A stretch of DNA of 64,000 nt from Streptosporangiaceae bacterium (GTDB taxonomy: Bacteria > Actinomycetota > Actinomycetes > Streptosporangiales > Streptosporangiaceae). Positions 1 through 7,988 of this stretch are shown one piece after another. The position numbers and the translations under genes were made by a program. Where the stretch lies: assembly GCA_019245115.1 (NCBI GenBank), contig JAFARZ010000153.1:1-64000 (forward strand). The letters are read 5' to 3'. A model generated the notes under the pieces. That model was not told where the DNA came from and ran no database searches. It saw only the letters and a list, made by a program, of their open reading frames with translations. The number at the start of each line of letters is the position of its first letter. Positions within the stretch are counted from its first letter, which is position 1.

Positions 1-30
1 AGTTGGGTCCGGGCGGTATCACCCGAGTTC

Positions 31-60
31 GGGAGATCCGGGATCGGGAGATCCGGGAGA
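31..60. repeat. 15-bp direct repeat ahead of the Lrp gene
   Basis: Two near-identical 15-mers (31-45 and 46-60, GGGAGATCCGGGATC and GGGAGATCCGGGAGA) lie just upstream of the Lrp start. The second runs into the purine-rich ribosome-binding stretch GGAGAGGAG. Lrp-family proteins often bind repeated sites at their own promoters, so an autoregulatory role is possible, but this is inference from position only. Confidence 0.4.
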
Positions 61-72
61 GGAGACGGCGGT

Positions 73-561
73 ATGGCGCGCAGCCCGAGAATGCTCCCGT
101 CCCACCCGCCCGGGAGCGTCGTCCCGGACGACGTGTCCAAGCAGATCATCGAGCAGCTGCAGCAGGACGGCCGGCGTTCCTACGCCGCCATCGGCAAGGC
201 CGTCGGGCTGTCGGAGGCGGCCGTCCGGCAGCGGGTGCAGCGGCTCCAGGACGCCGGCGTGATGCAGATCGTCGCCGTCACCGACCCGCTGACGCTGGGC
301 TTCCGGCGCCAGGCGCTGATCGCGATCAAGTGCGACGGGGATCTGGAGAAGCTGGCGGACCACCTGGCCGACATGGACGAGATCGACTATGTCGTGATCA
401 CGGCCGGCTCGTTCGACCTGCTGGCCGAGGTCGTGTGCGAGGACGACGACCACCTGCTGGAAATCCTCGGGCAGGTGCGCTCCGCGCCGTCGGTGACCAG
501 CACGGAGACGTTCGTGTACCTCAAGCTCAAGAAACAAACCTACTCATGGGGAACCAGATGA
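73..561 (+). CDS. Lrp/AsnC family transcriptional regulator
   Basis: A 162-aa protein with the standard Lrp layout: an N-terminal winged HTH (about residues 20-65, with RRSYAAIGKAVGLSEAAVRQRV reading as the recognition region) followed by an alpha/beta RAM ligand-binding domain (about 75-155, including DEIDYVVITAGSFDLLAEV). A strong GGAGAGGAG ribosome-binding site precedes the ATG. The stop codon overlaps the next gene's start as ATGA, so the two are translationally coupled. Lrp genes beside class III aminotransferases in actinomycetes are often linked to polyamine or amino-acid breakdown, so the likely job is substrate-dependent control of the adjacent aminotransferase. The effector is unknown. 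Confidence 0.92.
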   Translation: MARSPRMLPSHPPGSVVPDDVSKQIIEQLQQDGRRSYAAIGKAVGLSEAAVRQRVQRLQDAGVMQIVAVTDPLTLGFRRQALIAIKCDGDLEKLADHLADMDEIDYVVITAGSFDLLAEVVCEDDDHLLEILGQVRSAPSVTSTETFVYLKLKKQTYSWGTR

Positions 562-1958
562 CAGCCGAGCAGACCCAGGCCGCGCCATTTCAGAAGGCCG
601 CGCCATTCCAGGAGGGCGCCAAGCGGAACATGTGGCTGCACTTCACCCGGATGTCGGCCTACTCCGACGCCGACGTCCCGGTGATCGTGCGCGGTTCCGG
701 ACCGTACGTTTACGACCAGCACGGGAAGCGGTACCTGGATGGGCTGTCCGGGCTGTTCGTGAGCCAGGTGGGGCACGGCCGCACGGAGATCGCCGAGGCG
801 GGGGCCCGGCAGGCATCCGAACTGGCCTACTTCCCGCTGTGGTCCTACGCGCACCCGCGCGCCATCGACCTGGCCGAACGGCTGGCCGGCCTGGCGCCCG
901 GCGACCTGAACCGGGTGTTCTTCACCACGTCGGGCTCCGAGGCGGTCGAGTCGGCGTGGAAGCTGGCCAAGCAGTACTTCAAGCTGACCGGGCAGCCGGG
1001 CCGGTACAAGGTCATCAGCCGGGACATCGCGTACCACGGCACTTCCATGGGCGCGCTGGCGATCACCGGGCTGGCCGACATCAAGCACCCGTTCGAGCCG
1101 CTTCCGCCGGGCGGGGTCAGGGTGCCCAACACGAACTTCTACCGGGCGCCTTCGTTCGTGGCCTCGTCGCAGGAGGAGTTCGGACGATGGGCGGCAGACG
1201 AGATCGAGCGGGCGATCCTGCGGGAGGGTCCGGAATCGGTCGCGGCCGTCTACCTCGAGCCGGTGCAGAACTCCGGCGGCTGCTTCCCGCCGCCGCCCGG
1301 GTACTTCTCGCGGGTGCGTGACATCTGCGACCGGTACGGCGTGCTGCTGGTCTCGGACGAAGTCATCTGCGCGTTCGGACGGCTGGGCCACTACTTCGGG
1401 TCGGCGCGATACGGATACCAGCCGGACATCATCACGTTCGCGAAGGGCGTCACGTCCGGGTACGCGCCGCTCGGCGGGATGATCTGCTCCGATGCGCTGA
1501 TGGAGCCGTTCTCAGCGGGCACCGCGACGTTCCTGCACGGCGTCACGTTCGCGGGCCACCCGGTGTCGTGCGCCATGGCGCTGGCCAACCTGGACGTCTT
1601 CGAGTCCGAAGACCTGCTCGGGAACGTGCGTGCGCATGAGGGGGCGTTCCGGGCCACCCTCGAGAAGCTGCACGACCTGCCGATCGTCGGCGACGTCCGG
1701 GGCGCCGGGTATTTCTACGGCATTGAGCTGGTCAAGGACAAGGCGTCCCGTGAAACTTTCAGCGACGACGAGTCGGAGCGGTTGCTGCGCGGGTTCCTGT
1801 CCCAGGCGCTGTTCGACGCCGGGCTGGTATGCCGCGCCGACGACCGCGGCGACCCGGTCATCCAGCTGTCTCCACCGCTGATCTGCGGCCAGGAACAGTT
1901 CGATGAGATCGAGCGGGTCCTGCGCGACGTCCTCACCGAGGCGTGGAAGCGGATCTGA
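558..1958 (+). CDS. PLP-dependent class III aminotransferase (putrescine/omega-amino type)
   Basis: A 466-aa fold-type I PLP enzyme. Visible family signatures are TSGSEAVESAWKLAKQYF (cofactor phosphate region), YHGTSMGALAITG, the Asp-containing VSDEVICAFGRLG that contacts the pyridine nitrogen, and the Schiff-base lysine in ITFAKGVTSGYAPLGG. The length matches omega-amino acid:pyruvate and putrescine:pyruvate aminotransferases. ATG 558 is preferred because GGGGA lies 8 nt upstream and it overlaps the Lrp stop; ATG 546 in the same frame is the alternative. With the coupled Lrp gene, amine (putrescine, GABA or beta-alanine) catabolism is the best guess; exact substrate cannot be read from sequence. 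Confidence 0.9.
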   Translation: MTAEQTQAAPFQKAAPFQEGAKRNMWLHFTRMSAYSDADVPVIVRGSGPYVYDQHGKRYLDGLSGLFVSQVGHGRTEIAEAGARQASELAYFPLWSYAHPRAIDLAERLAGLAPGDLNRVFFTTSGSEAVESAWKLAKQYFKLTGQPGRYKVISRDIAYHGTSMGALAITGLADIKHPFEPLPPGGVRVPNTNFYRAPSFVASSQEEFGRWAADEIERAILREGPESVAAVYLEPVQNSGGCFPPPPGYFSRVRDICDRYGVLLVSDEVICAFGRLGHYFGSARYGYQPDIITFAKGVTSGYAPLGGMICSDALMEPFSAGTATFLHGVTFAGHPVSCAMALANLDVFESEDLLGNVRAHEGAFRATLEKLHDLPIVGDVRGAGYFYGIELVKDKASRETFSDDESERLLRGFLSQALFDAGLVCRADDRGDPVIQLSPPLICGQEQFDEIERVLRDVLTEAWKRI

Positions 1959-1976
1959 GGTCCTGGCCGGCGCGAC

Positions 1977-2041
1977 TTACCGGCGTGCCTTACCGGCGTG
2001 CCTTACCGGCGTGCCTTACCGGCGCGTCTTTACCGGCGTGG
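1977..2041. repeat. 13-bp tandem repeat array
   Basis: About five units of a 13-bp repeat (TTACCGGCGTGCC) run head to tail immediately after the aminotransferase gene: three perfect copies (1977-1989, 1990-2002, 2003-2015), one variant (2016-2028) and a partial one. It is noncoding and lies upstream of the phosphatase promoter. It may be a slippage product or a multi-site binding region. Confidence 0.75.
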
Positions 2042-2056
2042 CAAGGCGCTGGCAAC

Positions 2057-2122
2057 GTTCATCGGACGGCGTCGGGTGAAACTCCGCGGTGTCACGCGGC
2101 GTTCACCCGACGCCGTTACAGT
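2057..2122 (+). promoter_or_regulatory. Candidate PHO-box promoter with 15-bp inverted repeat
   Basis: Two adjacent 11-bp units at 2090-2100 (TGTCACGCGGC) and 2101-2111 (GTTCACCCGAC) resemble the actinomycete PhoP direct-repeat unit (GTTCACC-type), and a third, GTTCATCGGAC at 2057-2067, lies exactly three 11-bp steps upstream. A TACAGT -10-like hexamer (2117-2122) sits 6 nt before the phosphatase ATG, so transcription may start at the A of ATG. The right-hand unit is also part of a perfect 15-bp inverted repeat: ACGGCGTCGGGTGAA at 2066-2080 and its complement at 2102-2116. PhoP control is inferred from motif, position and the gene's function. Confidence 0.55.
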
Positions 2123-2128
2123 TCCGTT

Positions 2129-3898
2129 ATGCCGATACCCCGTAATCCGCTCTCCCGCCGTCAGGTGCTCGCCGCGGCGGGCGGCACTGGCCTGCTGGCG
2201 GCCGCAGCCAGTCCCGCGCAGGCTTCCACCACCCGGCTGGGCGGGCCCAGGAGCGGAGCCGGTGACGGAACCCCCGAGCAGATCCATCTCACCTGGGGTG
2301 AGGATCCCACCACCAGCGTGGTCGTCTCATGGGCATCGCCCGACCGGGCGCTGAGGCCGCGGGTCCGGATCGGCAAGCGGGTCATCCCGGCCGAACAGCG
2401 CCAGTACACCGACGGCCTCAACGGGGAGACGGTCTGGACTTACCACGCGCGGGTCGGCGGGCTGCGGCCCGGCGCCACCTACGCGTACGCCGTCACCGCC
2501 GACAACGACGGGGATGCCGCGGACCCGTTCACCGCCACGTTCCAGACCGCACAGGCCGGCCGGCATCCGTTCCGCTTCACCAGCTTCGGCGACCTTGCCA
2601 CCCCGAACACCAAGTGGGTGCTGTCCTATGGCCAGTCCGCGTACGCCGTGGAGGCGGTGGAGTCCTTCCAGCCGCTGTTCCACCTGCTCAACGGGGACCT
2701 GTGCTACGCGAACCTGAATCCGGGCTTCCAGCCGGAGGTGTGGCGTGACTTCGGCAACAACAACCAGTCATCGGCCACGAACCGGCCATGGATGCCGTGC
2801 CCGGGCAACCACGAGGTGGAATTCGACAACGGGCCACAAGGATACACCTCGTACCTGACCCGGTACACGTTGCCGGACAATCAGGTTCCCGGCTTTGCCG
2901 GGCGCTGGTACTCCTTCCGGGTGGGTTCGGCGCTGTTCGTGTCGCTGAACGCGGACGACGTGATCTACCAGGACGCGGGCGCGTTCGTCGGTGGCCCCGC
3001 GCAGCTGGTCCCCGCCGCGTCCACCGGCAACCCGCCGATCCAGCCCGGTACGTCGCTTTACATCGCCGGCTACTCCGGTGGCGCACAGACCCGGTGGCTG
3101 GAGCGGACGCTGGCCGCCGCGCGCCGCGACCCGTCCATCGACTGGATCATCGTGCAGACGCACCAGTGCGCTTTGTCATCATCGGCTACTGGAAACGGGT
3201 CGGACCTTGGCATACGCGCGGCTTGGCTGCCGCTGTTCGACCGGTACGAGGTGGACCTGGTGCTGAACGGCCACGACCACGACTACGAGAGGTCGTTCCC
3301 GTGCCGTGGCTTCGATGCCGACGTGGGTCAGGAGGTGGCAACCGGCGCCGCTGTCAACACCATGCGTCCGCACCCGGTGACCACGACCGACAGCGGGGTG
3401 TTCGACACCAGCCAGGGCACGGTTCACCTCATCCTCGGCTGCGGCGGCACCAGCGCGCCCCTGGACTCCTATGGCCTCGACAGCGCCGACGGGCAGCGCC
3501 AGGCGAAGGTGTTCACGCGCGCCAACCGCCCGGTACCTACTTCCACGCCGGGCGTCTACACCCGCCCGGGTTCCGACGCGGTCGAGGACGCCGTCTGGTC
3601 GGCCAGGCGGGACACCTCGACCGGCTACGGTATCGCGGTGTTCGACGTCGACCCCGGCTCCGGACCAGGTAGCTCCGGACCACGTGGCTCCGGGACAGGT
3701 GGCTCCGGGCCGGGCAGCCACGGCGGTTACACCAGTATCCGGGTCACGCACTACCACGCGGTGGGCGCCGATCCGGTGAACCCGGCGTCCGGCGCCAAGG
3801 GCGCGCCAACCCCGGACTACACCGAGTTCGAGACCTTCACCCTGGTCCGTCCGCGCTCAGACCGGGGCTTACCTGGCCGGCAGGGCGGGGCTGGCTAG
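2129..3898 (+). CDS. Secreted purple acid phosphatase-family metallophosphoesterase (Tat)
   Basis: A 589-aa protein starting MPIPRNPLSRRQVLAAAGG, a twin-arginine signal ending near AQA-S. A fibronectin-like purple-acid-phosphatase N-domain follows (about residues 45-135), then the metallophosphatase domain. All five metal-binding motifs are present: FGDLAT (~152), GDLCY (~188), GNHE (~225), VQTH (~340) and GHDHDYE (~380). It should hydrolyse phosphomonoesters outside the cell. A Gly/Ser-rich insert (about residues 510-535) built from short repeats interrupts the C-terminal part. ATG 2129 is chosen because the Tat signal begins there. The 3' end overlaps the convergent GH6 gene by 30 bp. Phosphate-starvation induction is suggested by the promoter. 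Confidence 0.9.
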   Translation: MPIPRNPLSRRQVLAAAGGTGLLAAAASPAQASTTRLGGPRSGAGDGTPEQIHLTWGEDPTTSVVVSWASPDRALRPRVRIGKRVIPAEQRQYTDGLNGETVWTYHARVGGLRPGATYAYAVTADNDGDAADPFTATFQTAQAGRHPFRFTSFGDLATPNTKWVLSYGQSAYAVEAVESFQPLFHLLNGDLCYANLNPGFQPEVWRDFGNNNQSSATNRPWMPCPGNHEVEFDNGPQGYTSYLTRYTLPDNQVPGFAGRWYSFRVGSALFVSLNADDVIYQDAGAFVGGPAQLVPAASTGNPPIQPGTSLYIAGYSGGAQTRWLERTLAAARRDPSIDWIIVQTHQCALSSSATGNGSDLGIRAAWLPLFDRYEVDLVLNGHDHDYERSFPCRGFDADVGQEVATGAAVNTMRPHPVTTTDSGVFDTSQGTVHLILGCGGTSAPLDSYGLDSADGQRQAKVFTRANRPVPTSTPGVYTRPGSDAVEDAVWSARRDTSTGYGIAVFDVDPGSGPGSSGPRGSGTGGSGPGSHGGYTSIRVTHYHAVGADPVNPASGAKGAPTPDYTEFETFTLVRPRSDRGLPGRQGGAG

Positions 3899-5218
3899 CT
3901 GGGCCAGCTGAAGCGCCTGCTGCGGGAACCACGCGCCGGCGGCCGGGTCGTCGATCCCCCACAGCGGGTCGAACACCGACTGCGCCGCCGTAGTCGTGGG
4001 CCATCCCGGCAGGCTGTAGGCGCTGTAGTCCCAGGCCCGCACACCACCCGCCGCGTCGCACTGGCCGTCGGACTGACCAGGCGTCTTGACCCACAGGTAC
4101 GCGTCGAGCAGCGGTACACCGGTGTCCGCGGTCGGCCGCAGCCCGAGCCCGGAGCTCGGCGGGTTGCACCAGTTCCCGGAGGCGAGGGTGCTGATGACGC
4201 TGGCCGGCTGGCTATAGGGCGCGGCGGAGAACTTCTGCATGTTGTTGGGGCCATCACCGTTGCGGCTGGTGTCGACGACGAAGTGCGTGCTCGCGACCGC
4301 GTTGCCCATGTTCTGCGCATACCACTGGGTGGTGAGGCCCCACGTGGTGAAGTCGCTCTGCGTGGCCGGGAAGTACTGGCTCGCGCAGCCAGCGGGGTTG
4401 TTGAAGAAGGGGTTCGCGGAGTCGGTGACCATCGCGATGCAGTCGGAGATCCAGGTCCCGTAGTCCACGAGCTCCGCGGTGGGCTGGTAGTTGGACACGT
4501 CGAGGAAGAATCCCTGGGCGCTGCCCACGTTGGCTTCGAGCAGCCGCTGCGTCATCGTGCCGACGGACTGCCACGCGCTGTGCGTGCCGTCCAGGTAGAC
4601 GCTGGCGCCGGGGTCGCGTTCGAGCGTGCTGACCGCGTACTGCAGTTCGGCGATCCGCTCGCTGTCGGTGAACGGGTAAACCGATGCTGGCAGGCCGCAG
4701 TTGGACGGCATGTTGCCCAGGGCGTCCGGTTCCAGGATGACGATGGCCTTCCCGCGCCCGATTCCGCGTGCGAACCCGTTGATCCACGCCTCGTAATCGG
4801 CCTGGCTCAGCGCGCCGCCCGCGGAAAACTGAGCGCAGTCCCGGCCCGGAATGTCGTAGACGACCAGCACGGGTACGGCATGCTGCCGCGCCGCCTCGAA
4901 CATCGTCACCGTGGCCTGCTGTTGCGCCTGAGCCGGTGTGCCGCTGTTGAACCACACCGCGCGCGGTATCGTCTCCATCTTCACGATGAGCGCCGCGTCC
5001 TTGACATCCCCGCTGCTCGCCAGCTTCAGGATCTGCTGCGGCGCGCCCGGCGAAGGCGAGGGCACGAAGAACCGCGTACCGGGCCCGAAGCCCCGGTCGC
5101 TGCTGGCCGCCTTCGCGGTGCCAGAAGCCGCGGAGGCTTGGGTAGCCACGGCCAGCGAGCCGAGAAGCAGCGCTGACGCAACGGCAACAGTCAGACGGCG
5201 GGGGACGGTCACGGCCAT
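3869..5218 (-). CDS. Secreted GH6 family glycoside hydrolase (endoglucanase/cellobiohydrolase)
   Basis: About 449 aa. The start at 5218 (MAVTVPRRL) has GGGAG 8 nt upstream and begins a Sec signal (LTVAVASALLLGSLAVATQASA); an in-frame start 29 codons earlier is less likely. GH6 hallmarks are YDIPGRDCAQFSAGG (~118, RDC aspartate), VILEPDALG (~160, second catalytic aspartate), the DTSRNG aspartate (~314) and AYLWVKTPGQSDG (~373). The enzyme cleaves beta-1,4-glucan with inversion. No separate cellulose-binding module is visible. A divergently unrelated but co-oriented LacI gene lies upstream, and a palindrome (5247-5257) sits in its leader, so repression by that LacI protein is plausible. Confidence 0.92.
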   Translation of the reverse strand: MAVTVPRRLTVAVASALLLGSLAVATQASAASGTAKAASSDRGFGPGTRFFVPSPSPGAPQQILKLASSGDVKDAALIVKMETIPRAVWFNSGTPAQAQQQATVTMFEAARQHAVPVLVVYDIPGRDCAQFSAGGALSQADYEAWINGFARGIGRGKAIVILEPDALGNMPSNCGLPASVYPFTDSERIAELQYAVSTLERDPGASVYLDGTHSAWQSVGTMTQRLLEANVGSAQGFFLDVSNYQPTAELVDYGTWISDCIAMVTDSANPFFNNPAGCASQYFPATQSDFTTWGLTTQWYAQNMGNAVASTHFVVDTSRNGDGPNNMQKFSAAPYSQPASVISTLASGNWCNPPSSGLGLRPTADTGVPLLDAYLWVKTPGQSDGQCDAAGGVRAWDYSAYSLPGWPTTTAAQSVFDPLWGIDDPAAGAWFPQQALQLAQLASPALPAR

Positions 5219-5246
5219 GGGCACACTCCCGGAAGTTACCGGAACA

Positions 5247-5257
5247 TTTCCGGGAAA
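5247..5257. promoter_or_regulatory. Candidate LacI operator (TTTCCGGGAAA) upstream of GH6 gene
   Basis: An 11-bp odd-centred palindrome lies about 30 bp before the GH6 start. The core TTCCGGGAA recurs just upstream of the neighbouring LacI gene (6474-6482). A shared palindrome in front of a LacI regulator and its adjacent sugar-polymer gene is what autoregulated LacI systems show. Length is short, so chance is possible. Confidence 0.4.
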
Positions 5258-5376
5258 ACCGTAACAGCCGCGCTCACGCCGGTCAATGCCCTTCACCGTC
5301 GCCACTAGGGTCCCGGTACCGTCCCTGGTGCCGCTGCCAACAGGGTCCTGGTGCCGCCGCCAATCGCGGGGTCCCG

Positions 5377-6456
5377 CTATGCCGGAGGCGCGGCGGTGGA
5401 ATCGCGCACCACGAGCTTGGTCTCGAGCTCGACGCGGAGCGGTTCCAGGCGCCGGTTCTCCAGCTGCCGCAGCAGCAGGCTGACGGCGGTGCGGCCGAGT
5501 TCGGCCAGCGGCTGGCGAACGGTGGTCAGCGCCGGTGTCGTGATGGCCGCCTCGATGGTGTCATCGAAGCCGACGACCGAGACGTCCCGGGGCACCCGAA
5601 GGCCATGCTCCGCCGCCGCCCGGATCGCGCCGATCGCCATGCCATCGTTGAACGCGAAGATCGCCGTGGGCGGTTCGGGCAGATCGAGGAGCTCCATCGC
5701 GGCATCGTGGCCGGCGTCCATGCGGAATTTCGCATAGCGGACGTAGGACAGATCGGGCAGCGCGCCCTGCTCGGCCAGTGCCGAGAAGTGGCCGCGTAGC
5801 CGCTCCTCCGTCGCGAACCAGTCCCGCGGGCCGCCGATCACCCCGATCCGCCGGTGGCCGAGATCCAGCAGGTGCCGGGTCGCTTGCGCGGCCCCGGAAG
5901 AATGCGCCGCGCACACCACCGGGATGCCTTCGCCGACCTCGACGCGCGGATCCACGACCACGAACGGCAGGCCGTGCTCGGCCAGCGTCGCGAGCTCCCG
6001 TCCGGATTCCTCGGGAAGCACGAGCACCGCGCCGTCCGCCTCGCCATCGGCCAGCCGGTCCAGCAGGGACAGCTCACGGGTCAGGGAGTGGCGGGTGGGG
6101 CAGAGCACCACCCGCATGTCACGCTCATACAACGCCTCGGCGGCCCCGGACAGGATCTGGGCGAAATAGCCGGGATGCACCATCGGCATCGAGACCCCGA
6201 CCCGGCCCGTGGGCGGCGTGTGCGCCCTCGTGCTGGCCTGGTATCCGTGTTCCCTGATCACCCGCTGGACCGTCTCGCGGGTCTGATCGGACACGTCCGC
6301 ATGGCCGTTCAGCACCCGTGAGACGGTCGCGATCGAGACCCCGGCCAGGTCGGCGACCTGCCTGATCGTCACCCTCCCCCGGCGGCCGTCTCCCCGGCGG
6401 CCGTCTCCCCGGTCGCCGCTATCCCGGTGGTTCCCTCCCAGTCTGCTGGTTTCCAC
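5377..6456 (-). CDS. LacI family transcriptional regulator
   Basis: A 359-aa protein with an HTH (VTIRQVADLAGVSIATVSRVLNG, about residues 29-51) and a periplasmic-binding-protein-like sensor domain (GRVGVSMPMVHPG onward, ending with FNDGMAIGAIRAA and DVSVVGFDDT). GTG 6456 is used here, but the conserved family start is near GTG at residue 29; the extra N-terminus consists of a DGRRG-type repeat from a 15-bp tandem repeat (6379-6408). It lies upstream of the GH6 gene in the same orientation and probably controls it in response to a cello-oligosaccharide (inference). Confidence 0.9.
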   Translation of the reverse strand: METSRLGGNHRDSGDRGDGRRGDGRRGRVTIRQVADLAGVSIATVSRVLNGHADVSDQTRETVQRVIREHGYQASTRAHTPPTGRVGVSMPMVHPGYFAQILSGAAEALYERDMRVVLCPTRHSLTRELSLLDRLADGEADGAVLVLPEESGRELATLAEHGLPFVVVDPRVEVGEGIPVVCAAHSSGAAQATRHLLDLGHRRIGVIGGPRDWFATEERLRGHFSALAEQGALPDLSYVRYAKFRMDAGHDAAMELLDLPEPPTAIFAFNDGMAIGAIRAAAEHGLRVPRDVSVVGFDDTIEAAITTPALTTVRQPLAELGRTAVSLLLRQLENRRLEPLRVELETKLVVRDSTAAPPA

Positions 6457-6472
6457 ACCAGCATTGAAACAC

Positions 6473-6483
6473 GTTCCGGGAAC
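6473..6483. promoter_or_regulatory. Candidate LacI operator (GTTCCGGGAAC) upstream of lacI-type gene
   Basis: An 11-bp palindrome sits 17 bp upstream of the LacI start at 6456 and shares the TTCCGGGAA core with the palindrome ahead of the GH6 gene. Likely autoregulatory operator if the motif is real. Confidence 0.4.
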
Positions 6484-6503
6484 CGTGCTAATCCGGGCCG
6501 GCC

Positions 6504-7958
6504 CTACCCTCGCCGCCGGCGGACCGGCGCTGTCTCCTGAACCGGCATGGAGTTAACGGTCGGCCGCGGATACGGAATGCCCCGGTCCACGCTCCCGGCC
6601 AGCGCGTTGAGCACCGACTGCTCGACGACGCTGGTGGCGGCGCCGATCGAGGTCTGCGGCAGCGGCGGCACGGTGGCATCGGCAACCGGGCCCAAGGCGG
6701 AGGTAAGGTCACCGGTGACGCTCCGCCGCCAGGCGGACAGGTTCGGCACCTCGACCCCGAACCGCCGCTCGATGAACCGCAGCAACGACGTGTGGTCGAA
6801 CACGTCCGAGCACACGTAACCGCCCCGGCTGTACGGCGAGACAACCAGGCACGCCACCCGGAACCCCAGCCCCACCGGGCCGCCGATCCCGCCCGCCGCG
6901 GCCGGCAATCCCGCCGTGCCCGGGACGAGCCACTCCCCCGGTGTCCCGGCAGGCGCGACAGGCGGCGGCACGTGGTCGAAGAACCCGCCGTTCTCGTCGT
7001 GCACCACGAACAGCACGGTCCGCTCCCATACGTCCGGCCGGGCGACCAGCGCCGACAGGACGGTATGGATAAGATGCTCGCCCCAGGCGGGTGGCGCGGC
7101 GGGATGCTCGCACTGCGCGAGCGGCGGGATGATCCACGAAACCGAAGGCAGCGAACCATGCCCCAGGTCATCCATGAAGTGATCGGGGAAATCCGGCGTG
7201 AGCCCGTGCGCGACCAGCTCGGCGCCACGGATCGAGAACGGGTCGGCGAACGCCTTGAAGTATGGCAACGGGCTCAGCGCCAGCTCACCCAGCCGGGCGC
7301 TGTACACCTTCCAGCTCACCCCGGCCGCCTGCAGCCGCTCCGGGTAGGTCTCCCAGTGCAGCGAGCCGTAGTGGTTGACCCGCTCGACGTAGGTCTCCAG
7401 CACCGGACCGCCCGCCTCGCCGGAAGGGTCGATCGTCCCGGACATGGCCATGACCCGGTTCGAATCGGTCGGTCCCATCACCGAGCTGAAGTAGCTGTCG
7501 CACACCGTGAAGGCGTCCGCCAGGGCGTGGTAGAAGGGCAGGTCGGCGCGAGTGTAGTAGCCCATGGTCACCGGCCCGTCGTCGGCGCCGGTCGCGGCCA
7601 GATGGGCGGACACGAACTCGTCCATCCGGCCGTGGTTCCAGCTCAGATGCTGGGTCGGCCAGGTATGTGAGATGTCGTTGAGGCTCTGCCCGTCGCGCGC
7701 TGGCGGATCGCTCCACAGCCGGAACGGCTGTAGTACTCCCCCTGGTCCCTGCGGGTCCACCTGGTCGAAGACGCCCGGGAGCGCGTGGGGGTCGGAGAAC
7801 CCGCGCACCCCGGACAGGGTGCCGAAGTAGTGGTCGAACGACCGGTTCTCCTGCATCAGGATGATCACGTGCTCGATGTCGTTCAGGCTGGCCGAGCCGG
7901 CGTCGGTCGCGGCCGCCTGGTCGAGCAGCCGAGCGCGAGAATCGGTCGCATCACTCAC
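6504..7958 (-). CDS. Phosphoesterase family protein (phospholipase C/AcpA-like)
   Basis: About 484 aa with the superfamily signature near the N-terminus, VIILMQENRSFDHYFGTLSG, plus SSVMGPTDSNRVMAMSG, and FVVHDENGGFFDHVPPP, which carry the metal and nucleophile residues of the PLC/acid phosphatase alkaline-phosphatase-like fold. Unlike most secreted members it has no Tat or Sec signal, so it is probably cytoplasmic. Start GTG 7958 is the only start close to the conserved N-terminus; it lacks a clear ribosome-binding site. It is divergent from the flavoenzyme gene, 30 bp apart. Substrate (phospholipid head group or phosphomonoester) is uncertain. Confidence 0.87.
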   Translation of the reverse strand: MSDATDSRARLLDQAAATDAGSASLNDIEHVIILMQENRSFDHYFGTLSGVRGFSDPHALPGVFDQVDPQGPGGVLQPFRLWSDPPARDGQSLNDISHTWPTQHLSWNHGRMDEFVSAHLAATGADDGPVTMGYYTRADLPFYHALADAFTVCDSYFSSVMGPTDSNRVMAMSGTIDPSGEAGGPVLETYVERVNHYGSLHWETYPERLQAAGVSWKVYSARLGELALSPLPYFKAFADPFSIRGAELVAHGLTPDFPDHFMDDLGHGSLPSVSWIIPPLAQCEHPAAPPAWGEHLIHTVLSALVARPDVWERTVLFVVHDENGGFFDHVPPPVAPAGTPGEWLVPGTAGLPAAAGGIGGPVGLGFRVACLVVSPYSRGGYVCSDVFDHTSLLRFIERRFGVEVPNLSAWRRSVTGDLTSALGPVADATVPPLPQTSIGAATSVVEQSVLNALAGSVDRGIPYPRPTVNSMPVQETAPVRRRRG

Positions 7959-7988
7959 CGGGCCAGCATGCCACAATACGCTCACACT

